Assembly (NCBI GenBank): GCA_012799495.1
Contig: JAAZLD010000417.1
Coordinates: 1-14,383 of the forward strand
Source: Desulfitobacterium sp.
GTDB lineage: Bacteria > Bacillota > Desulfitobacteriia > Desulfitobacteriales > Desulfitobacteriaceae
Length of the DNA: 14,383 nt
Reading direction: 5' to 3'
The first letter of the stretch is position 1; every line of letters starts with the position of its first letter. Made by a program: the position numbers and the translations under genes. Positions 1 through 6,322 of this stretch are shown in pieces. A model generated the notes under the pieces. It was not told where the DNA came from, searched no databases, and was given only the letters and a program-made list of their open reading frames with translations.

Positions 1-89
1 ATTCATAAATTAGGCGGTAAAGAATAGATTCGAAACTAGATTATCGACTGAAGATAAGCTCAAAATGTTCCAAGTGAATATAGCAACCG

Positions 90-148
90 GGGACAGGTAT
101 TATACATCCGCGCCGCTCAAGCGCTCTCTTCTGTATAATACCTGTCCC
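90..148. repeat. Long inverted repeat with GGGGACAGG-type ends
   Basis: Two perfect 17-bp arms (90-106 and 132-148) flank a 25-nt centre. The outer ends read GGGACAGGTATTATAC and its complement. Inside the centre a second small dyad, CGCT/AGCG (114-117 and 120-123), could cap the hairpin. Repeats that begin GGGGACAG are, from general knowledge, common in Clostridia and often resemble REP-like palindromes mobilised by REP-associated (RAYT/IS200-like) transposases. No transposase is visible here, so this would be a non-autonomous copy. Neither strand has a U-tract directly after the arm, so it is a poor Rho-independent terminator. Confidence 0.6.
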
Positions 149-240
149 TTTCTCTCGGCAATATAATTTCTTTCGTTGGGTATTGATTAGCAAAGGAACG
201 AATTTAAATCCAATCCAAAGATGAATCCAGATAAATTATT

Positions 241-355
241 AGGAGATTTTGACTAGCCGAGGAGCGACTTTATATTCGAGAAAACTTCCTATTTACCTTA
301 CAGATTATAATAGAGTTTTCGGGAATATCGGAGCGACGGGCTAGCAAAATCTCCT
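241..355 (+). repeat. 115-nt imperfect hairpin element with symmetric GGAGCGAC internal segments
   Basis: The outer arms pair 241-251 with 345-355 and 253-258 with 339-344, with one bulged A at 252. The inner arms 272-285 and 315-328 pair over 14 positions with two mismatches. Between the two helices both sides carry the same octamer GGAGCGAC (261-268 and 330-337). In antiparallel register it forms G-C pairs interrupted by two tandem G.A steps on the plus strand; on the minus strand these would be U.C mismatches. TTTT follows the right arm, so a plus-strand transcript could also end here. It lies just past the 3' end of zur. I recognise no Rfam family; it could be a structured RNA, a MITE-like repeat or an elaborate terminator. 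Confidence 0.55.
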
Positions 356-375
356 TTTTAAGTTCCCTTATTCCA

Positions 376-813
376 TTATAATTCTTGGCACTGGGGGCAC
401 AAACCAAAGAACCTTAACCAATGTTCTTCTATCTGATAACCACTTGTGTGTTCTAATTTTTCGGCTAAATCAGTGATAGGGCATTCCCCTACCCATTCTT
501 CTTGCCGTCCACATTGGGAACAAATCAACTGATGAGAATGTTCATGTTGCTCTTCATTTCCTTGGAGTCGAAATCTTTCTCCTCCAGCACCAAATTCCTC
601 AGAGCGGACAAGATCTAGCTTTTTTAATAAATCTAAGACTCGATAAATAGAGGTTACCCCAATATGGATATTTTCTTTTTCTAGTAGATTGTGAATATCA
701 TAAGCACCAAGGAATTGTGTATTTGTAGTGAGGATACGTATAACTTGTTTTCGGGCTTGGGTTAGACGGTAGCCTTTTTGGCGTAATAGTTCAAGTATCG
801 CGTTATAGTCCAT
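376..813 (-). CDS. zur: Fur-family zinc uptake repressor (Zur)
   Basis: This is a 145-residue metal-dependent DNA-binding repressor of the Fur family. The N-terminal winged helix spans about residues 1-83, with the recognition-helix region near VTSIYRVLDLL (53-63). The C-terminal dimerisation part has the His-rich HEHSHQ segment (90-95). It also has two CxxC pairs, C98/C101 and C139/C142, which in this family bind a structural zinc. The length is typical. The ATG at 813 has a strong AAAGGAGG ribosome site 5 nt upstream. It is the last gene of znuA-znuC-znuB-zur, 15 nt after the znuB stop, so it should be controlled by the same operator it probably recognises. Fur or PerR remain possible by sequence alone; the choice of Zur rests mainly on the transporter context. 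Confidence 0.9.
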   Translation of the reverse strand: MDYNAILELLRQKGYRLTQARKQVIRILTTNTQFLGAYDIHNLLEKENIHIGVTSIYRVLDLLKKLDLVRSEEFGAGGERFRLQGNEEQHEHSHQLICSQCGRQEEWVGECPITDLAEKLEHTSGYQIEEHWLRFFGLCPQCQEL

Positions 814-828
814 TGGGTCCTCCTTTTC

Positions 829-1674
829 TTAAGATGAAGAACGCCCAAAGATGCGGCGTAAACTAACTCTTTGAGGGGAAAGGATAATGCTGATTAAGAA
901 AATTCCTGCTGAGGTTAGAGCGATGCTAGCTCCAGAGGCGATGTTAAAATAATAGGAGATATATAAGCCTACTATGGCACTGATTAAACCAAAAAGAACT
1001 GCCAAGAACATCAATTTTTTTAAAGAATGGGACCATTGATAAGCTGATGCTGCAGGAATAGTCAAAAGGGCAGTAACAAGGATAATCCCCACAGTTTGGG
1101 AAGCTACCACTACAGTTACGGCAATCATGGCTAGCAAGGCGTAATGAAGTCCTGTTCGAGGAAGTCCTGCTACCTCTGCCATTTCCGGATCAAAGGCGTA
1201 ATAAAGAAACTCCTTATAGAAAAGCCCTAAAATAACTAAGATTGTTATCGTAGCACCCAGTATAATCATTAGATCAAAGGAACCAATGGAAAGTACAGAA
1301 CCGAAAAGGTAGCCATTGAGATTTGTAGCATAAAACCTCGATGTACTGATAAGTGCCACTCCCAAAGCCATAGAGGTGGAAAAAAGAATCCCAATGGCAG
1401 TATCGAGACTAACCTTAGCTTTTTCATGTAGATAACCAATTAGCATGGCCAGGCCGATAGTGTAAATATTCCCAGCGATATAGAGATTCCACCCTAAAAG
1501 ATGGCCGATAGCCAAGCCAGCCAGGGAACCATGGGCCAAACCCTCCCCAATAAAGGCCAAACGCCTTAGGATGACAAAGGTTCCAATGGTTGAGGTAAGG
1601 ATAGCCACAGCTATTGCTCCGATCAATGCTCGCTGCATAAAGGTATATTGAAGAGGTTCAGTTATTAGTTCCAT
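829..1674 (-). CDS. znuB: Zinc ABC transporter permease ZnuB
   Basis: This 281-residue polytopic membrane protein belongs to the ABC-3 (ZnuB/MntB/TroC) permease family and forms the channel for imported metal. The sequence is almost wholly hydrophobic, with about eight predicted helices, the first near residues 15-36. The cytoplasmic stretch FDPEMAEVAG (about 161-170) sits where this family contacts the ATPase. The C-terminus is a short basic and serine-rich cytoplasmic tail. The start codon at 1674 lies inside the end of znuC (17-nt overlap), preceded by a purine-rich GAAGGAAGG site, so translation is probably coupled. Metal specificity cannot be read from the permease; zinc is inferred from the ZnuA histidine loop and the Fur-family gene. 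Confidence 0.92.
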   Translation of the reverse strand: MELITEPLQYTFMQRALIGAIAVAILTSTIGTFVILRRLAFIGEGLAHGSLAGLAIGHLLGWNLYIAGNIYTIGLAMLIGYLHEKAKVSLDTAIGILFSTSMALGVALISTSRFYATNLNGYLFGSVLSIGSFDLMIILGATITILVILGLFYKEFLYYAFDPEMAEVAGLPRTGLHYALLAMIAVTVVVASQTVGIILVTALLTIPAASAYQWSHSLKKLMFLAVLFGLISAIVGLYISYYFNIASGASIALTSAGIFLISIILSPQRVSLRRIFGRSSS

Positions 1675-2425
1675 TGAAAAACCTTCCTTCTATATTTACC
1701 ATAAAAGTCTCTTCTATGACCTGGGAAATTAAAACTTCCTCCGGTGGTCCAAAGGCAATAACTGTTTGATTAAGGCAAATGATAAAATCAAAATGATGAT
1801 ATTCAATAGCGGCTAGGTCGTGGGTAGCAGTAATAATAGTTTTGCCATCACCATGTAAAACATCGATTAACCGATAGATACTTTCTTGGGAGGGGATGTC
1901 CAGGCCAGTGGCAGGCTCGTCCAAAAGAAGAAGAGGAGATTTTGTAGCTAAAGCCCGGGCAATAAGGACCCTTTGCTGTTGGCCGCCGGATAGTTGACCA
2001 ATTGGCCTATCTTTCAAATGAAGCATCTGAACCTTTTCTAAAGACTGTTCAACAAGGTGATGATCCTTCTTACCGGGAGTTTTGAACCATCCTAGGGGAC
2101 CTGTACGCCCTAACATGACAACTTCATAAACAGAGATAGGAAAATCTTTATCCATAGATTTTAATTGGGGTACATAGCCAAGTTGGAGGGCTTTTCGCCA
2201 TTCTCTAGTGGGAGCTTTGCCAAAAATTTTAAGGCTACCTTTGCTTCCTGGAACTAGGCCAGCAATACTTTTGATTAAGGTGGATTTTCCTGCTCCATTA
2301 GGGCCAATGATTCCAACACAGGAACCATGAGGAATCTGAAGGTTTATATCCCGGAGGATCTCCCTTTGGCCGTAATTACAAAAAAATGATTCAAATTCAA
2401 CAGCATAGGGATGATTGTGGTTCAT
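1658..2425 (-). CDS. znuC: Zinc ABC transporter ATP-binding protein ZnuC
   Basis: This 255-residue ABC ATPase powers the ZnuB permease from the cytoplasmic face. All the diagnostic motifs are present. Walker A GPNGAGKS is at 41-48, the Q-loop at about Q87 (YVPQLKS), and the signature LSGGQ at 145-149. Walker B LLLLDEP is at 165-171 and the switch histidine is H202 (ATHD). The length is normal for metal importers. The ATG overlaps the znuA stop as TAATG, and the 3' end overlaps znuB by 17 nt, so the three transporter genes are tightly coupled. A manganese or iron role cannot be excluded from this subunit alone. Confidence 0.94.
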   Translation of the reverse strand: MNHNHPYAVEFESFFCNYGQREILRDINLQIPHGSCVGIIGPNGAGKSTLIKSIAGLVPGSKGSLKIFGKAPTREWRKALQLGYVPQLKSMDKDFPISVYEVVMLGRTGPLGWFKTPGKKDHHLVEQSLEKVQMLHLKDRPIGQLSGGQQQRVLIARALATKSPLLLLDEPATGLDIPSQESIYRLIDVLHGDGKTIITATHDLAAIEYHHFDFIICLNQTVIAFGPPEEVLISQVIEETFMVNIEGRFFNGTNN

Positions 2426-3387
2426 TAGCTTAACCCCTCTACAATCCTTAAAGTATTGTACTTCATAATATCAATATAGCTATCGGTATGGGGAGTAGAT
2501 CCTAAAGTGTCGCTATAAAGATCATGGATAATATTTGCATTAGTTTCATTTGCTATTTGTTGGACTATTTTAGTGTTAAAACCTACTTCACTGAAAATTC
2601 CTTTTATATTATGATCTTTGATGAGGTTGATTACTTGAGCATACTCTTGAGCAGAAGGCTCACCTTCTTCAGAATGAACTATAGAACTGCGAATATTTAA
2701 GCCATAACTAGAAGCATAATATGCCCAAGCATCATGATGGACAATAACTTCCCGGTTTTCTTCGGGGATGGTAGATATTTGTTCTTTTATCCACCGGTCA
2801 AGGTCTCTTAATTCCTTGAGATAATTTTCTGCATTAGCTGCAAAAATTTCTTGACTTTCTGGATAAATCTCTATCAGGGTATCACGAATTTTTTCCACAT
2901 ATTTTTGGGAATTTTCAACACTTAACCAAAGGTGGGGATTGCCTTGTGAATGGTCATGACCGTGATCATCATGATCATGGTCAGAATTATGTTCATGTTC
3001 CTCTTCCTTTGTTTCTACTCCCAAAATTTCTAACCCCTCACTTAAAACTACTGTTATTAAAGAGGGATTTTGGGCATTTTTAATGAGCCTTTCTAAATAA
3101 TTCTCTTGTCCAACTCCGTTAGCAAAGAATATCCTAGCCGCTGTGAGAGACCTTATTGCATCAGGCGTAGGCTCGAAGGTATGAGGGTCCGAGCCCTCTG
3201 GAACTAAATGAATAACTTCAATTTCATCTCCACCGACATTTTTTATCAAATCAGCAAGGGGAGAAATACTAGTAACTATTAATTTTTGATCTAGATTACT
3301 GGTCTGATCCTCTTGAATACAGCCAGATAAAAGAAAAACTGATCCTAAAAGTAGGACTAAACCTAAAATAAACCAATTTTTATTCAT
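2425..3387 (-). CDS. znuA: Zinc-binding lipoprotein ZnuA (substrate-binding protein)
   Basis: This 320-residue cluster A-I solute-binding lipoprotein captures metal outside the membrane and hands it to ZnuB. The N-terminus is a lipoprotein signal with lipobox LLSGC, so C23 should be lipidated. Family metal ligands are recognisable: H69 in DPHTFEP, H152 in NPHLWLS, H217/H218 in HHDAW, and an acidic fourth position (E267 or D294). A His/Asp-rich loop fills about residues 130-147 (9 His in 18), the usual mark of zinc rather than manganese proteins. It is the first gene of the operon. AAGGAG lies 8 nt before the ATG, within the right half of a 33-bp palindrome. Confidence 0.95.
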   Translation of the reverse strand: MNKNWFILGLVLLLGSVFLLSGCIQEDQTSNLDQKLIVTSISPLADLIKNVGGDEIEVIHLVPEGSDPHTFEPTPDAIRSLTAARIFFANGVGQENYLERLIKNAQNPSLITVVLSEGLEILGVETKEEEHEHNSDHDHDDHGHDHSQGNPHLWLSVENSQKYVEKIRDTLIEIYPESQEIFAANAENYLKELRDLDRWIKEQISTIPEENREVIVHHDAWAYYASSYGLNIRSSIVHSEEGEPSAQEYAQVINLIKDHNIKGIFSEVGFNTKIVQQIANETNANIIHDLYSDTLGSTPHTDSYIDIMKYNTLRIVEGLS

Positions 3388-3394
3388 AAGCTGC

Positions 3395-3427
3395 TCTCCT
3401 TATTGATACAATGTTTCAATAAGGAGA
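3395..3427 (-). promoter_or_regulatory. 33-bp palindrome, probable Zur operator of znuACB-zur
   Basis: A 16-1-16 palindrome with a single mismatched pair; the outer 12 bp of each arm (3395-3406 and 3416-3427) are perfect. Its core TGATACAATGTTTCA has the 7-1-7 symmetry of Fur-family boxes and shares outer positions with the Fur/Zur-type consensus. It begins at the edge of the -10 hexamer and covers the predicted start of transcription through the ribosome site of znuA, a good place for a repressor. Binding by the operon's own Fur-family protein is inference. Confidence 0.72.
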
Positions 3428-3456
3428 ATTTTATACGAGAATTAGATAAAAGTCAA
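3428..3456 (-). promoter_or_regulatory. Sigma-A-type promoter of znuACB-zur
   Basis: On the minus strand TTGACT (3456-3451) and TAAAAT (3433-3428) are separated by 17 bp. An overlapping TATAAA (3435-3430) is an alternative -10 at 15 bp. Transcription would start near 3421, inside the palindrome and about 34 nt before the znuA ATG. Confidence 0.75.
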
Positions 3457-3513
3457 ATAATAGTAATTAATTTTTCTCTGGGAGCAAAAGTGGTAAATGG
3501 ATGGAAAAATGGT

Positions 3514-3519
3514 TATAAT
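3514..3519 (+). promoter_or_regulatory. -10 box of the cyclophilin gene
   Basis: A perfect TATAAT at 3514-3519. The -35 region at 3491-3496 (TGGTAA) is weak. The start of transcription would be near 3526. That leaves only about 9 nt before the first ATG at 3535 but 27 nt before the GTG at 3553, which favours the GTG as start of translation. Confidence 0.5.
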
Positions 3520-3552
3520 TCAGAAGAGAACTAAATGTTAGGGGGAAAAATC

Positions 3553-4053
3553 GTGGAAAACAATCAAGGTAAAAATCCTATAGTTACAATCGAAATGGAA
3601 AATGGGAACAAAATTAAGGTTGAATTATATCCAGAAATAGCACCAGAAACCGTCAAAAACTTTGTATCTTTGGTGGAGAAAAACTTCTATGATGGAATCA
3701 TCTTCCATAGAGTTATTCCTGGCTTTATGATTCAAGGTGGGGATCCTAAGGGAAATGGTACAGGAGGTTGCGGTCATACTATCAAGGGAGAGTTTAGTGC
3801 TAATGGCTTTCCTAACGACTTAAAACATACTCGTGGAGTTATTTCCATGGCTCGTACAGCTGATCCTAACTCTGCCGGTTCACAGTTTTTTATTATGCAC
3901 CAAGATTCACCTCATTTAGATGGCCAGTATGCAGCCTTTGGCAAGGTATTAGAAGGTATGGAAGAAGTAGATCGGATTGTGAATGTACAACGGGATTTTC
4001 GTGATAAGCCCTTAGAAGATCAACGGATGAAAAAAGTTACTGTGGAACAGTAA
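3553..4053 (+). CDS. Cytosolic cyclophilin-type peptidyl-prolyl cis-trans isomerase
   Basis: This single-domain cyclophilin catalyses cis-trans isomerisation of peptidyl-proline bonds during folding. Numbered from the GTG, the core motif FHRVIPGFMIQGGDP (51-65) carries the active-site arginine R53 and Q61. GSQFFIM (109-115) and HLDGQYAAFGKV (121-132) complete the binding pocket. The tryptophan of human cyclophilin A is replaced by H121, as is usual in bacterial enzymes. No signal peptide or membrane segment is seen, so it should be cytoplasmic. I prefer the GTG at 3553 (166 aa) because TTAGGGGGA lies 7 nt upstream. The in-frame ATG at 3535 would add six residues but sits almost at the start of transcription. 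It appears monocistronic, with its own promoter and terminator. Confidence 0.93.
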   Translation: MENNQGKNPIVTIEMENGNKIKVELYPEIAPETVKNFVSLVEKNFYDGIIFHRVIPGFMIQGGDPKGNGTGGCGHTIKGEFSANGFPNDLKHTRGVISMARTADPNSAGSQFFIMHQDSPHLDGQYAAFGKVLEGMEEVDRIVNVQRDFRDKPLEDQRMKKVTVEQ

Positions 4054-4080
4054 ATATAAACTGCAGTAATAGATAGTACG

Positions 4081-4116
4081 TAACAGAACAGCGATAACAG
4101 AACAGTTATAACAGAG
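4081..4116 (+). repeat. Short tandem repeat, 14-nt period
   Basis: TAACAGAACAG occurs at 4081-4091 and 4095-4105, followed by a partial third copy TAACAGA at 4109-4115. It is directly upstream of the cyclophilin terminator hairpin. No function is evident. Confidence 0.6.
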
Positions 4117-4141
4117 AAAAGAGGGAAAGTCCCTCTTTTCT
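4115..4141 (+). terminator. Rho-independent terminator of the cyclophilin gene
   Basis: A perfect 12-bp stem, AGAAAAGAGGGA (4115-4126) with its complement (4130-4141), and a 3-nt AAG loop. The right arm ends TTTTCTT and is followed by T-rich sequence (4149-4162). It separates the cyclophilin gene from the DnaA-like operon. Confidence 0.85.
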
Positions 4142-4162
4142 TGTCCTAGTTTGTTTTTTGTT

Positions 4163-4190
4163 CCTGTAGAAAGGGTTCCCTGTAGAAAGG
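4163..4190 (+). repeat. 12-bp direct repeat upstream of the DnaA-like operon
   Basis: CCTGTAGAAAGG occurs twice, at 4163-4174 and 4179-4190, with a 16-nt period. A TATAAT follows at 4205-4210. The repeat lies where a -35 region or an activator/repressor site would be for the operon starting at 4262, but no good -35 hexamer is present. A role in regulation is inference. Confidence 0.4.
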
Positions 4191-4261
4191 TTTAGTGTGA
4201 AAGATATAATTTGACGAAAATATCAAAATTCCTATGGAGTTTTTAAAGTGTATGGTAACTT

Positions 4262-5302
4262 ATGGTACGACGAAAAACTAACTTTATTGTACAAGGAGAA
4301 AGAATGAACTGGATATCATCAGCATGTAATCGAATGGCTGAAAACTATTTAAAAAAATATTCACTTAAGGATGCACCATTTTTTACGCTTATTTATGGCT
4401 CGGAAGGGATGGGTAAATCATTCCTTCTTCAAAGGTGCTTTCAACGTTTGCGTAAAGAAGAGGAGGGAATCCTTTTTCTTGATGCTTCAAGCTTTGTGCA
4501 GCAATATGCCTATGGAGCCCAGGAAGGAACTTTAGGGAATTTTCGGCGTAAATTACGCTCACCTTCCCTCTTGATAATAGATCATTTGGAGTTTTTAGAG
4601 GGAAAGGTTCATAGTATAGTAGAGTTTTATCATACATATGAGGCTATTTGGCAGAGAAATGGTCGAATTATCTGCGGTTTTAATGGAAAATTAACAGACC
4701 TGGATTTCTTGGGAGAGAAGTTGGCTTCCCGCATACGGGGGGGATTAGCAATTCCTATTTTGGATCCTACTGAGGAAGAATTAAGAAACTTTCTTGATCT
4801 TAATGGGAAAATAGAGGGTATTATTGTAGAAGAAAAAGTTTTTGATTTAATGGCCCAAGAGGTTGAAAATTTCCGTGATGCCGAAAAGTTATTAAATGAA
4901 TTTTCCCTTTATATCCAAAACTGTGAAGATCCTTTAGATGAAAAAACCTATCTTCAATTTGCCACTGAAAGGGCTAAAAAGAGAGAACATCAGATTAAAC
5001 CAGAAAACATTGTGGAACAAGTGGGGAAAATCTATCAATTAGATCCTCAAGAGATATATGGATCTTCAAGGCGTCAACGGATTAGTGAAGGTCGCCAGTT
5101 GGCCATCTTTTTGATCCGTGAGCTTTGTAAGTTATCCTATCCGGCAATTGGTCAGATCATGAACAGATCCCATAGCTCTATCCTGAAAACATGCCAAAAA
5201 TTTGAGGAAAAATTGAAAGATAATCCTCAATTAAATAAACACTACGGGGATTTACTAAATTTTTTTGGTGTAGATGAAGGGAGGAAAAAATTAGATGAGT
5301 AA
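4262..5302 (+). CDS. DnaA paralogue: AAA+ ATPase plus DnaA-type DNA-binding domain, no domains I/II
   Basis: This 346-residue protein matches DnaA domains III and IV only; full DnaA is about 450 residues. Domain III shows Walker A GSEGMGKS (46-53) and Walker B LLIIDHLEF (103-111). SRIRGG (156-161) is the likely arginine-finger region, and NFRDAEKLLNEF (203-214) matches the sensor-2 NVRELEGALN region. Domain IV (about 250-317) ends NRSHSSILKTC, where replication initiators have GRDHTTVLHAC. Two changes stand out. The second Walker B acid is H108. The D and both T residues of DHTT, which contact the DnaA box, are S, S and S. The ATG at 4262 keeps the FIVQG motif expected at the front of domain III, but the internal ATG at 4304 has a far better ribosome site (AAGGAGA). 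It overlaps pfkA by 8 nt. It is probably a regulator or Hda-like partner rather than the chromosomal initiator. Confidence 0.82.
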   Translation: MVRRKTNFIVQGERMNWISSACNRMAENYLKKYSLKDAPFFTLIYGSEGMGKSFLLQRCFQRLRKEEEGILFLDASSFVQQYAYGAQEGTLGNFRRKLRSPSLLIIDHLEFLEGKVHSIVEFYHTYEAIWQRNGRIICGFNGKLTDLDFLGEKLASRIRGGLAIPILDPTEEELRNFLDLNGKIEGIIVEEKVFDLMAQEVENFRDAEKLLNEFSLYIQNCEDPLDEKTYLQFATERAKKREHQIKPENIVEQVGKIYQLDPQEIYGSSRRQRISEGRQLAIFLIRELCKLSYPAIGQIMNRSHSSILKTCQKFEEKLKDNPQLNKHYGDLLNFFGVDEGRKKLDE

Positions 5303-6263
5303 GGTAAGGAGGATTGCCCTTTTAACTAGTGGAGGGGATGCACCAGGCATGAATGCAGCCATCAGGGCAGTAGTTCGCAAAGGTATTTATCATGGTATTC
5401 AAGTTTTTGGTATCCAAAAAGGGTACGAAGGTCTTATTCATGGTGAATTTATAGAAATGAACCTAGGAACAGTGGCTGATATTATCCATCGGGGAGGTAC
5501 CATGCTTATGACGGCCCGTTCCGAGGAGATGAAGACTCCTGAAGGACAAAAAAATGCCGCCGCCCAGTTGCGTTATCGTAATATTGATGCCCTGATTATT
5601 ATCGGTGGGGATGGCTCTTTTAGAGGTGCCCAAACCATATCCGCCCAAGGAATTCCTGTGGTAGGGATACCAGCTACCATTGATAATGATATTGCCGGGA
5701 CAGATATGACTATTGGCTTTGATACTACAATAAATACTGTGGTTGAGGCTGTCAGTAAAATTAGGGATACAGCTACTTCACATGACCGAACATTTTTAGT
5801 AGAAGTAATGGGGAGAAATTGCGGCAATATTGCCCTGCAAGCAGGGGTGGCTTGTGGTGCAGAATCTATTTTGGTACCAGAAATGAAAATTGATATGGAT
5901 GAAATCATCATGAAACTAGAGCGAGGAAATCAACGGGGGAAAAATCATAGTATTATCATTGTAGCTGAAGGAGCAACAAGTGCCTGGGAATTAGGGGAGG
6001 AGCTACGGAAAAGAACTGGATTTGAAACGAGAGTAACTATTTTAGGACATATTCAAAGAGGTGGTAGTCCGAGTGCATTTGATGTAGTTTTAGCTTCCCA
6101 AATGGGTGGTAAAGCTGTAGAAGTTCTCTTAGAGGAAAAATCTGATCAAATGATTGCCTATGTGAATCAAAATATAGTCCCTAAGCCCCTAGAAGAAGCT
6201 TACGGTGACTTAAAACCCTTTAATATGGAGTTATATGAGTTGGCAAACCAACTAGCCATTTAG
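5295..6263 (+). CDS. pfkA: ATP-dependent 6-phosphofructokinase
   Basis: This enzyme phosphorylates fructose 6-phosphate to fructose 1,6-bisphosphate, the committed step of glycolysis. At 322 residues it has the standard bacterial PfkA length. TSGGDAPGMN (11-20) forms the nucleotide-binding start. GGDGS (104-108) has glycine where PPi-dependent enzymes have aspartate, indicating ATP use. PATIDND (126-132) carries the catalytic aspartate D130, with MGR at 172-174 and GHIQRGGSPS at 251-260. The ATG overlaps the upstream gene by 8 nt with GGGAGG 8 nt before it, so the two are co-translated. pyk and the accAD genes that often flank pfkA in Clostridia are absent; pairing with a DnaA paralogue is unusual. 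Confidence 0.96.
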   Translation: MSKVRRIALLTSGGDAPGMNAAIRAVVRKGIYHGIQVFGIQKGYEGLIHGEFIEMNLGTVADIIHRGGTMLMTARSEEMKTPEGQKNAAAQLRYRNIDALIIIGGDGSFRGAQTISAQGIPVVGIPATIDNDIAGTDMTIGFDTTINTVVEAVSKIRDTATSHDRTFLVEVMGRNCGNIALQAGVACGAESILVPEMKIDMDEIIMKLERGNQRGKNHSIIIVAEGATSAWELGEELRKRTGFETRVTILGHIQRGGSPSAFDVVLASQMGGKAVEVLLEEKSDQMIAYVNQNIVPKPLEEAYGDLKPFNMELYELANQLAI

Positions 6264-6322
6264 AAAGGTTTTGGAGGAATTAAAGGCTAGTAGGTCGAAT
6301 TCTTGCCATTGAGGTGATCAGT

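Noticed and set aside
1..27. Nine codons ending in TAG (positions 25-27) that could be the tail of a plus-strand gene
   Set aside because: Too short to tell a gene end from chance; nothing recognisable in eight residues.
3395..3427. Reading the znuA palindrome mainly as a ribosome-site-hiding RNA hairpin
   Set aside because: The best promoter puts the start of transcription near 3421, which removes most of the anti-SD arm from the mRNA; a DNA operator fits better, though the RNA model is not excluded.
4389..4637. 82-codon minus-strand ORF, and similar ones at 5463-5648, 5573-5911, 12161-12358, 12268-12450, 9169-9489 and 13425-13727
   Set aside because: All lie opposite well-supported genes and lack ribosome sites or family motifs.
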